Assembly: GCA_015071005.1 (NCBI GenBank)
Contig: SVIG01000001.1
Span: forward strand, 1 to 64,000
Direction: 5' to 3'
DNA: 64,000 bases
Source: Clostridiales bacterium
GTDB lineage: Bacteria > Bacillota > Clostridia > Christensenellales > Borkfalkiaceae
Position numbers and translations under genes: made by a program
The notes under the pieces: generated by a model
The model's input: only the letters and a program-made list of their open reading frames with translations
Told to the model about the DNA's origin: nothing
The model's database searches: none
Shown here: piece by piece, positions 45,456-51,494 of the stretch
How positions within the stretch are numbered: position 1 is the first letter of the stretch
How the letters are laid out: every line of letters begins with the position of its first letter

Positions 45456-45478
45456 AATCCTTAAAAAACCCGCCGAAA

Positions 45479-45508
45479 TTGCTTTCTTTTCCTCGAAATT
45501 TGTATTAT
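45479..45508 (+). promoter_or_regulatory. probable promoter of dnaA
   Basis: TTGCTT (45479-45484), 18 bases, TATTAT (45503-45508). No DnaA-box cluster (TTATNCACA) is visible in this 121-base gap. Confidence 0.5.
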
Positions 45509-45509
45509 A

Positions 45510-45538
45510 ATTATATCAAATAATTCACCAAAAGACAA
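45510..45538 (-). promoter_or_regulatory. sigma-A promoter of recF
   Basis: Minus strand: TTGTCT (45533-45538), 17 bases, TATAAT (45510-45515). Confidence 0.7.
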
Positions 45539-45542
45539 GTAG

Positions 45543-45570
45543 TTAGGAAAATTAATTTCCTAAAGGGGGT
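45543..45570 (+). promoter_or_regulatory. hairpin abutting the dnaA Shine-Dalgarno site
   Basis: TTAGGAAA-ATTAA-TTTCCTAA (45543-45563), directly followed by the SD AGGGGGT and the start codon 6 bases later. It may limit ribosome access or act as an operator. Confidence 0.5.
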
Positions 45571-45576
45571 AAATTT

Positions 45577-46911
45577 ATGGCTGAAAACGCCCAACTTCAA
45601 TTCTTGTGGAAGCAAATTAGTGAACGCGCGGAGAAAATTATCAATCCCGTGTCCTTTAATCACTTGATCAAGGATCTTGAACCCGTCGATTTGATGGGAC
45701 GAAAAATCGTCTTGAAATGCTCGTCCGATATCAATGCGAACAGCATTATGAAAAAGTTTTCCGATAAACTCAAGGACGCCATCGTAAAATGCGACATCGG
45801 TCTTTCCGACTTCCGTTTGGTCGTAGACGGAAGCGACGTTTTCACGCCCGATTTTGAAGAGGACGCGGCGGAAACTTTCCGCGTTTCCCCGATCAATAAG
45901 ACGTTCACCTTCGATTCGTTCGTTGCAGGCTCGGGCAGTAAGTTTGGCTACGCGGCGGCAAAAGCAGTCGCGGAAAACCCCGGCGAAACCTTCAACCCCC
46001 TGTTTATCTATGGGGAATCGGGTTTGGGGAAAACCCATCTTATGCACGCGATTGCGAACTATATCTCGCAAAACCACCCCGATAAAAAGGTGCTTTACAC
46101 GACAAGCGAGAACTTTTTGAACGATCTCATCGACTCGATTGCACAAAAGAACGGCGCGAAATTCCGCTACCACTACCGCAACGTGGACGTTTTGATGATC
46201 GACGATATCCAGTTCTTGAAAGGTAGAACGCAGCTCCAAGAAGAGTTTTTCCACACTTTCAACGAGCTTTCCTCGCAAAATAAGCAAATCGTTTTGACGT
46301 CCGACCGTCCCCCGAAGGAAATCGCGACCCTCGAAGAGCGTCTTCGTACCCGTTTTGAAGGGGGTATGATCGTCGACATTCAACCGCCCGACACCGAAAC
46401 GAAGATTGCGATCTTGAAACGCAAAGCGCTCGATAGAAAGTGCCCCGTTTCCGACGAAGTGTTGGAATTCTTGGCGCGCGACTCTGGTCACGACGTAAGA
46501 ATGCTCGAAGGCAGACTTACAAAAGTCATCTTTGCCAGCAAACTCCACGAAGAAGCGATTACTTTGGAGCTTGCAAGAAAGGCGCTCAACGAATCGGTCA
46601 GCGAAGAAGAATCGCAAGAAGACGTCACGCCCGAAAAGATTCTTTCGGCGGTTTGCTCCTATTTCAAGCATAGAAAGGACGATTTGATCGGCAAAGGCAA
46701 GAAAGCGGAGCTTGTAAAAGCGCGCCAAATTTGTGCGTATCTTATGTGCGACATGCTGTCTATGCCCCTCGTTGCCGTTGGGAATATGCTCGGCGGCCGC
46801 GACCATACGACAATTATGTACGCACGCGATAAGATGGAAAAGCTCGCAAAGCTTAACGACCGTATCGCCAAGGAAATCGACGATATTAAGAACATTGTAT
46901 TGAAGAAGTAA
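45577..46911 (+). CDS. dnaA: chromosomal replication initiator DnaA
   Basis: A 444-residue initiator. Domain I is residues ~1-75; domain II is short. Domain III is AAA+ with Walker A YGESGLGKTHLMHAI, Walker B VLMIDDIQFL and sensor residues in LEERLRTRFEGG. Domain IV ends with the DnaA signature GGRDHTTIMYARDKM. It opens oriC and regulates initiation. It is on the plus strand, divergent from recF, with mnmG downstream. No dnaN follows. Confidence 0.98.
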   Translation: MAENAQLQFLWKQISERAEKIINPVSFNHLIKDLEPVDLMGRKIVLKCSSDINANSIMKKFSDKLKDAIVKCDIGLSDFRLVVDGSDVFTPDFEEDAAETFRVSPINKTFTFDSFVAGSGSKFGYAAAKAVAENPGETFNPLFIYGESGLGKTHLMHAIANYISQNHPDKKVLYTTSENFLNDLIDSIAQKNGAKFRYHYRNVDVLMIDDIQFLKGRTQLQEEFFHTFNELSSQNKQIVLTSDRPPKEIATLEERLRTRFEGGMIVDIQPPDTETKIAILKRKALDRKCPVSDEVLEFLARDSGHDVRMLEGRLTKVIFASKLHEEAITLELARKALNESVSEEESQEDVTPEKILSAVCSYFKHRKDDLIGKGKKAELVKARQICAYLMCDMLSMPLVAVGNMLGGRDHTTIMYARDKMEKLAKLNDRIAKEIDDIKNIVLKK

Positions 46912-46919
46912 GGCTTAAA

Positions 46920-47143
46920 AGTGAATTGTTTTCTAACGAAAACGTGAATCGAAGACCAAAGGCTTTCGTGAATTGCGCCTGACGGCGCGTGAATTGAATT
47001 GCTTTCGCTGAAAACAATTCGTTATTGAAAGATATATAAATAATTCCACAACGCATTGCGTAGCAATGCAATTCACGAATGCAAAGCGTTCAATTCACTG
47101 AGCGAAGCGAAAATTCATGCGTTGCAAAGCAACGCAATTCACT
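46920..47143. repeat. hairpin-array element, family 2, copy C (inverted)
   Basis: A 224-base element in the dnaA-mnmG gap, in the opposite orientation to the copies at 35003 and 44141. It starts AGTGAATTGTTTTCTAACG and ends GCAACGCAATTCACT. All parts of the family are present: terminal GTTTTC hairpin, GCGCC-GGCGC, the AATTGCTTT core stem, AT-rich core, GCATTGC-GCAATGC, GAAYGC-GCRTTC and GCGTTGC-GCAACGC. The 289-base gap holds no gene. Confidence 0.93.
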
Positions 47144-47160
47144 CTATCTACACGCTTATA

Positions 47161-47180
47161 AACGCGGCAATTGCCGCGTT
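47161..47180. other. 20-base perfect palindrome upstream of mnmG
   Basis: AACGCGGCAATTGCCGCGTT is its own reverse complement and ends 20 bases before the mnmG start. There is no U-run after it. It may be a dnaA terminator, a binding site, or an mRNA hairpin. Confidence 0.6.
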
Positions 47181-47200
47181 ATCTATTGACAGAAACCATT

Positions 47201-49084
47201 ATGATAGAAACCAAGCACACGTTTATTGAATATGAAGCGGAAGCAGTCGTTGTAGGCGCGGGGCACGCAGGTTGCGAAGCGGCGCTCGCGTTAGCGCGCA
47301 CAGGCATCAACACCGCCCTTTTGACACTCAATCTCGACAGCATCGCCTTTTTACCCTGCAACCCCTCTATCGGGGGGACGGCGAAGGGGCATTTGGTCCG
47401 CGAAATCGACGCGCTCGGCGGCGAAATGGGGATTGTGGCGGACAAGACCGCCCTGCAAATCCGCATGCTCAACGTCGGCAAAGGTGCGGCAGTACAATCC
47501 CTGCGCGCGCAATCGGATAAAAACGCCTACCACGCGGAAATGAAACGCGTGCTCGAAAATACGAAAAACTTGCGCATTATCCAGGCGGAAGCTTCGGAAA
47601 TTTTGACCGAAAACGGAAAATGTACGGGGGTCAAAACCACTTACGGCGGCATTATCACCTGTAAGGCGGTCATTCTTTGTACAGGCGTGTACTTAAACGG
47701 CGAAACGATCACCGGTCACGTGGTACAAAAAGCGGGTCCGAACGGTTTTGCGTCTGCGAATTATTTGACGGAAAGCCTTGTCAAGCTCGGCTTTAACGTA
47801 CGCCGTTTCAAAACGGGTACGCCTGCACGCGTGGACGGTCGGACGATCGATTATTCCAAGTGCGAGGTGCAAAACGGGGACACGGATATTTATCCCTTTT
47901 CCTTTATGCACGATACGCCGCCCGAAAACAAGCTCCCCTGCTATTTGACCTATACCAACTTAAAAACCCACGAAATTATTACGGACAATCTCGATCGCTC
48001 CCCCTTATACGACGGAACGATTCTCTCAACCGGACCGAGATACTGTCCGTCCATTGAAACGAAGGTGGTCCGTTTTAAGGACAAGGACCGCCATCAAATC
48101 TTTTTAGAACCGGAAGGCGCGGACACGCTCGAAGTGTACGTGCAAGGTATGTCCACGTCCATGCCCCACGACGTACAAAGACAAATGTACGCCTCGGTGG
48201 CAGGGCTTGAAAATGCGGACATTATGCGCTACGGCTATGCGATTGAATACGACTGTATCGATACGCTCGACGTACTTCCCACCCTTGAATTTAAGAAGGT
48301 GGAAGGGATTTACACAGCAGGGCAAATCAACGGTACTTCAGGTTACGAAGAGGCGGCGGCGCAAGGGCTTATGGCAGGCTTGAACGCCTCGCTCAAGCTC
48401 CGCGGACTCCCCCCTTTCACACTCCGCCGCGACGAAGCGTATATCGGCGTTTTGATCGACGATTTGGTAACAAAAGGCACGGACGAACCGTATAGAATGA
48501 TGACCTCTCGCGCCGAGCACCGTATTTGTTTGCGCCAAGACAACGCCGATTTCCGTTTGACGGAAAAGGGAAAAGAGGTCGGCTTGGTAAGCGAAGAACG
48601 CTACGCGCGGTATTTGGAAAGAAAGGCAAAATACGAAGAATTATTGGCTTCGTTGCAGACACGGGTACCCCAAAAGGACGCAACGGCGTTTTTAGCCGAG
48701 TACGGCTACGGCGCGCCGAACGGCGGCGTTTCCTATTCGGATATGCTCAAACGCTCCATTCCGCTCAAAGATATTATGGCTCGTTTTAACGTTTTCTACG
48801 AATATCCGAAAAACGTACTCGAAACGGCGGAAATCACCGTCAAGTACGAAGGCTACTTAAAACAGGGCTTGGAAATTATTGAGCGCGCCAAACGCTTGGA
48901 AGAAAAAGTATTGCCTGCGGACATTGACTATCACTCGATTGCAGGCTTACGCTTGGAAGCGCGTGAAAAGCTCGATCGTATTCGTCCATTCAATTTAGGT
49001 CAAGCAGGAAGAATTTCAGGGGTAAACCCTGCGGATATTTCCGTGCTTATGGTTTGGCTGTCCACACACAAAACAGAATCTTAA
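47201..49084 (+). CDS. mnmG: tRNA uridine-5-carboxymethylaminomethyl modification enzyme MnmG
   Basis: A 627-residue FAD enzyme that with MnmE makes the cmnm5U34 wobble base. FAD motif VVGAGHAGCEAA, PCNPSIGGTAKGHLVREID, and TAGQINGTSGYEEAAAQG are diagnostic. The ATG at 47201 gives the normal N-terminus, but there is no recognisable SD, only AACCATT before it. A TTG at 47171 is possible but begins inside a palindrome. mnmE, normally adjacent, is not here. Downstream is a family 1 repeat copy, then a terminator. Confidence 0.96.
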   Translation: MIETKHTFIEYEAEAVVVGAGHAGCEAALALARTGINTALLTLNLDSIAFLPCNPSIGGTAKGHLVREIDALGGEMGIVADKTALQIRMLNVGKGAAVQSLRAQSDKNAYHAEMKRVLENTKNLRIIQAEASEILTENGKCTGVKTTYGGIITCKAVILCTGVYLNGETITGHVVQKAGPNGFASANYLTESLVKLGFNVRRFKTGTPARVDGRTIDYSKCEVQNGDTDIYPFSFMHDTPPENKLPCYLTYTNLKTHEIITDNLDRSPLYDGTILSTGPRYCPSIETKVVRFKDKDRHQIFLEPEGADTLEVYVQGMSTSMPHDVQRQMYASVAGLENADIMRYGYAIEYDCIDTLDVLPTLEFKKVEGIYTAGQINGTSGYEEAAAQGLMAGLNASLKLRGLPPFTLRRDEAYIGVLIDDLVTKGTDEPYRMMTSRAEHRICLRQDNADFRLTEKGKEVGLVSEERYARYLERKAKYEELLASLQTRVPQKDATAFLAEYGYGAPNGGVSYSDMLKRSIPLKDIMARFNVFYEYPKNVLETAEITVKYEGYLKQGLEIIERAKRLEEKVLPADIDYHSIAGLRLEAREKLDRIRPFNLGQAGRISGVNPADISVLMVWLSTHKTES

Positions 49085-49105
49085 TTGAAAAAACATTTTT
49101 AATAA

Positions 49106-49262
49106 TGGGAAGTCAAGAAACTCAGTTTCTTGCGGATTTTTAAGGCAGCGCCTTAAAGCCCCAACGTCAGTTGTCGCTGATAGGCGAAACCATACCCAAC
49201 AAAAGCAAGCTTCGCTTGCGCCACACTCCCTCGAGGTCTATACACGCAAAGCGTGTACAAAC
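49106..49262. repeat. inverted single copy of the family 1 hairpin unit
   Basis: Read on the minus strand this segment matches the 165-bp unit at 32690-33184 through all modules in order, from TACACG-CGTGTATAGACC to CAAGAAACT-AGTTTCTTGACTTCC. Two modules differ: CCGC-GCGG is replaced by the palindrome CCTCGAGG, and CGCCG-CGGCG is degraded. It fills the gap after mnmG. Confidence 0.92.
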
Positions 49263-49266
49263 TATA

Positions 49267-49299
49267 AAATCCACCCAAATATTTGGGTGGATTTCTTTA
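49267..49299 (+). terminator. terminator downstream of mnmG
   Basis: A perfect 28-base palindrome with arm AAATCCACCCAAAT, followed by TTCTTTAT. Confidence 0.8.
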
Positions 49300-49303
49300 T
49301 ACA

Positions 49304-49335
49304 AAAACGCGCCATCAATTGATGGCGCGTTTTTT
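49304..49335 (-). terminator. terminator of the HTH gene at 49334
   Basis: A 30-base palindrome with arm AAAACGCGCCATCAA and A/T-runs, just past the stop codon; works in both directions. Confidence 0.85.
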
Positions 49336-49537
49336 ACATATCGGTAATACCAAATAATTCCTCTATGGTTATATCATAGTACTTCGCAAGTTTCACACAA
49401 AAATCTATATTTGGCAAAACCTCATTCCTTTCCCAACGCGAAAGATTCTGATAAGAAATCCCCGTTTCGTTTGCCACTTCCACTAACGATTTTCCAGTCG
49501 CTAAACGTTGTCGTTTTAATGCACTTCCATATTCCAT
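49334..49537 (-). CDS. small XRE-type HTH regulator
   Basis: A 67-residue protein, one Xre domain: SALKRQRLATGKSLVEVANETGIS is the first half and YQNLSRWERNEVLPNIDF the recognition half, ending ITIEELFGI. The ATG at 49537 sits 7 bases after GAGG; two upstream in-frame ATGs are too close to or before it. Upstream is TCACAAATATGTGA (49561-49574), a probable own operator. The gene lies in an accessory pocket with a second HTH gene and family 1 repeats. Targets unknown. Confidence 0.85.
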   Translation of the reverse strand: MEYGSALKRQRLATGKSLVEVANETGISYQNLSRWERNEVLPNIDFCVKLAKYYDITIEELFGITDM

Positions 49538-49560
49538 AGCCATACCTCTATATAAATATA

Positions 49561-49574
49561 TCACAAATATGTGA
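49561..49574. promoter_or_regulatory. palindromic operator upstream of the HTH gene
   Basis: TCACA-AATA-TGTGA, perfect five-base arms, 24 bases upstream of the start codon. Confidence 0.55.
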
Positions 49575-49663
49575 AATCTATTTGCTAATTGGACGGTTTT
49601 CTTCCTTTATCATCAAAAAGCAATGTCCGTTCTTGCTAAATGGTGAAACTATCACCCGAGCCA

Positions 49664-49720
49664 GTAAGCTTCGCTTGCGCAAGCTCGTCCCGCAGTCTAT
49701 ACACGCAAAGCGTGTACAAC
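49664..49720. repeat. fragment of the family 1 hairpin unit
   Basis: In minus orientation: TACACGCTTTGCGTGTATAG, a changed central module, then GCAAGCGAAGCTTAC. These are modules 1 and 3 of the family 1 unit; the rest is missing. The surrounding 49575-49772 shows no gene. Confidence 0.8.
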
Positions 49721-49725
49721 AAAAT

Positions 49726-49764
49726 AACTATACAAAGAATCCTCGCAAGCACACTTGTATAGTT
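49726..49764 (-). terminator. possible terminator of the HTH gene at 49773
   Basis: Arms AACTATACAA and TTGTATAGTT with a 19-base loop and T-rich ends on both sides. Confidence 0.45.
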
Positions 49765-49772
49765 TCTTTATA

Positions 49773-49985
49773 TTATAACCAATTGTTCTTAACCTCGCGC
49801 CCAATCAATTCATCAAGGGATATCCCATAAAAATCAGCAAGCATAACACATTGCTGTATATTTTCTATCCCTTGGTTGCTTTCAATCCAACTAATTGTTT
49901 TTTGCGGTATTCCTGTTGCTTTAGACAACTTATCTTGCGATAAGTTTCTTTGCTTTCTCCAATTTTTTATTTGTTCACCATACAT
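49773..49985 (-). CDS. small XRE-type HTH regulator, divergent from a DUF6809-like gene
   Basis: A 70-residue Xre protein: GEQIKNWRKQRNLSQDKLSKAT, recognition helix region IPQKTISWIESNQG, end YGISLDELIGREV. SD AGGAG. It is divergent from the gene at 50086; two 16-base operator-like repeats lie between them. It is probably the repressor of both. AT-rich compared with mnmG and the glycosyltransferase gene on either side. Confidence 0.85.
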   Translation of the reverse strand: MYGEQIKNWRKQRNLSQDKLSKATGIPQKTISWIESNQGIENIQQCVMLADFYGISLDELIGREVKNNWL

Positions 49986-50010
49986 ATTTTTTCTCCTATA
50001 TTCTATATTT

Positions 50011-50055
50011 TAGCAAAATATTACTAAAAATACTTGACCTAGCAAGATATTGCTG
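50011..50055. promoter_or_regulatory. two operator copies between divergent genes
   Basis: TAGCAAAATATTACTA (50011-50026) and TAGCAAGATATTGCTG (50040-50055) share the pattern TAGCAA-RATA-TTRCTR and lie 29 bases apart. The second falls between the -35 and -10 boxes of the plus-strand promoter. Confidence 0.7.
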
Positions 50056-50062
50056 ATATAAT
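50034..50062 (+). promoter_or_regulatory. sigma-A promoter of the DUF6809-like gene
   Basis: TTGACC (50034-50039), 17 bases containing an operator, TATAAT (50057-50062). Confidence 0.82.
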
Positions 50063-50085
50063 TTACTCATAAAAGGAGCAAAGCT

Positions 50086-50358
50086 ATGGAATCTATCATT
50101 TTGACTTTATTGTATGACAAAATGTTTGAGCAAAAATGCACACAAGACCCAGAACAAAAAGAACGATACGAAGTATTAGGAAAATTAGAAGACAACTTAT
50201 TAAAAACGCTTTCCCCTGAACAAAAAAAGCTTTTTGATTCGTACGTAGACGTATACAGCGCTTGTTGGTCTTTTGAAACCGACTGCGCTTATGAATGCGG
50301 TTTCAAAATCGGCGGTCGACTGGTCTCGGAAATGTATCATTTGAATTTGGATAAATAA
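50086..50358 (+). CDS. small hypothetical protein, DUF6809-like
   Basis: A 90-residue acidic, helical protein: LLYDKMFEQKCTQDPEQKER, a middle LLKTLSPEQKKLFDSYVD, and ending YECGFKIGGRLVSEMYHL. This pattern (LY..., L...L...F..., F..G...G..L..E) recalls DUF6809-type small proteins, common next to Xre genes in mobile regions of Firmicutes; function unknown. It has a consensus promoter, SD AAAGGAG and a strong terminator, and is probably repressed by the divergent HTH protein. Confidence 0.75.
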   Translation: MESIILTLLYDKMFEQKCTQDPEQKERYEVLGKLEDNLLKTLSPEQKKLFDSYVDVYSACWSFETDCAYECGFKIGGRLVSEMYHLNLDK

Positions 50359-50393
50359 AAAAAGCGACGGTAAAACCGTCGCTTTTTTATTTT
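50357..50393. terminator. terminator after the DUF6809-like gene
   Basis: Stem AAGCGACGGT / ACCGTCGCTT with AAA loop, with A- and T-runs on the two sides. Confidence 0.9.
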
Positions 50394-50395
50394 CA

Positions 50396-50416
50396 ACCCG
50401 TACACGGTACGGGGTT
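50396..50416 (-). other. small hairpin after the glycosyltransferase gene
   Basis: Minus strand: ACCCCGTAC-CGT-GTACGGGT, close to the stop at 50421. Bases 50391-50407 repeat 11868-11884 (opposite strand). Confidence 0.4.
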
Positions 50417-50420
50417 TTTG

Positions 50421-51359
50421 CTATTTGGCGTCCTCTTTATTGCTCTCGGATATAATATAAATCGGCCGTTTCTTTGTTTCTCGGAATATTTTGGAAATAT
50501 ACTGCCCCATAATCCCCAAACAGAATAATTGTATCCCGCCGATAAACAAAATAATACAAATCGTCGAGGGCCAGCCTGCTACGTTATCACCGAACAAAAG
50601 TGCACGGATAAAGACGAAAAACATGGCAATCACCGACGCAAAGGTAAAGAAAATCCCGCTCCAAGAAGCGATTTTCAACGGCGTATCGGAAAAGTTGGTG
50701 ACCCCTTCCAAGGAGTATTTGAAAAGCTTCCAAAAGCTCCACTTCGTTTCCCCTGCGACTCGTTCAACGTTTTCATATTCCAGCCAATAGGTCTTAAACC
50801 CAATCCAACCGAAAATCCCTTTCGAAAAACGGTTAGTTTCCCCCATCGAAACGATCGCATCCACCATTTTACGCTTCATCAATCGAAAATCACGTGCGCC
50901 GTCTACGATGTCCGCATCGGAAATTCTACCCATCAGTTTATAGAACATACGCGCGAAGAAAGAACGAATTTTCGGCTCGCCCTTGCGGTTTACGCGGCGG
51001 GTTGCAACGCTGTCGTACTCGCCGCTTTCAATCAGCTCGAGCATCTTCGGCAATAACGACGGCGGATCTTGCATATCCGCGTCCATCACCGCAACAAGAT
51101 CTCCGCTGGCATTGCAAAAACCGGCGTACATCGCCCCCTCTTTCCCGAAATTCCTCGAAAAAGACAGGTATTTTACCCGCTCGTCCTTTTCAGCAAAGCC
51201 TTTAATCACCGAAAGCGTGTTGTCCTTCGAGCCGTCGTTGACGAATAAAAGCTCCGTTTCATAATTCAGTTCGCCTACCACACGGCACACTTCCTCATAG
51301 AAATAAGGCAGCGCCTCTTCTTCATTGTAGCAAGGCACAATCAAAGTCAATTTTTCCAT
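50421..51359 (-). CDS. family 2 glycosyltransferase, GtrB/DPM1-like, probably leaderless
   Basis: A 312-residue GT2 enzyme. Catalytic part: VPCYNEEEALPYFYEEV, VMDADMQDPPSLLPKML (DxD-like). Two C-terminal membrane helices (about 235-260 and 270-292) and a basic end. Such proteins transfer a sugar to undecaprenyl or dolichol phosphate. The start codon follows TATAAT (51366-51371) by exactly six bases and has no SD, so the mRNA is predicted to be leaderless. Confidence 0.9.
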   Translation of the reverse strand: MEKLTLIVPCYNEEEALPYFYEEVCRVVGELNYETELLFVNDGSKDNTLSVIKGFAEKDERVKYLSFSRNFGKEGAMYAGFCNASGDLVAVMDADMQDPPSLLPKMLELIESGEYDSVATRRVNRKGEPKIRSFFARMFYKLMGRISDADIVDGARDFRLMKRKMVDAIVSMGETNRFSKGIFGWIGFKTYWLEYENVERVAGETKWSFWKLFKYSLEGVTNFSDTPLKIASWSGIFFTFASVIAMFFVFIRALLFGDNVAGWPSTICIILFIGGIQLFCLGIMGQYISKIFRETKKRPIYIISESNKEDAK

Positions 51360-51365
51360 ACGTTT

Positions 51366-51394
51366 ATTATACTACGCGTTTTGCGCTTTGTCAA
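51366..51394 (-). promoter_or_regulatory. consensus sigma-A promoter without leader
   Basis: Minus strand: TTGACA (51389-51394), 17 bases, TATAAT (51366-51371), AAACGT, ATG. Confidence 0.87.
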
Positions 51395-51446
51395 TAGAAA
51401 TTCCTTTTTTTGGCGCATTCGTGACAGTATCAAATCCACACTTACG

Positions 51447-51483
51447 CAAAAAAAGACTCCCGTAAAATTACGGAAGTCTTTCT
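51447..51483 (-). terminator. terminator of pnp
   Basis: Stem AAAGACT(T)CCGTAA with its complement, then TTTTTTTG on the minus strand. Confidence 0.88.
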
Positions 51484-51494
51484 ATTCGACTAAA

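Noticed and set aside
45456-45576. oriC between recF and dnaA
   Set aside because: Only 121 bases, with promoters for both genes and no TTATNCACA-like cluster.
45511-46806. 431-codon minus-strand frame opposite dnaA
   Set aside because: A shadow of dnaA; dnaA itself has SD, length and all domain motifs.
46920-47143. DnaA-box cluster in the dnaA-mnmG gap
   Set aside because: TTCCACAA is only a partial match, and it belongs to the family 2 core, which also occurs far from dnaA at 35 kb.
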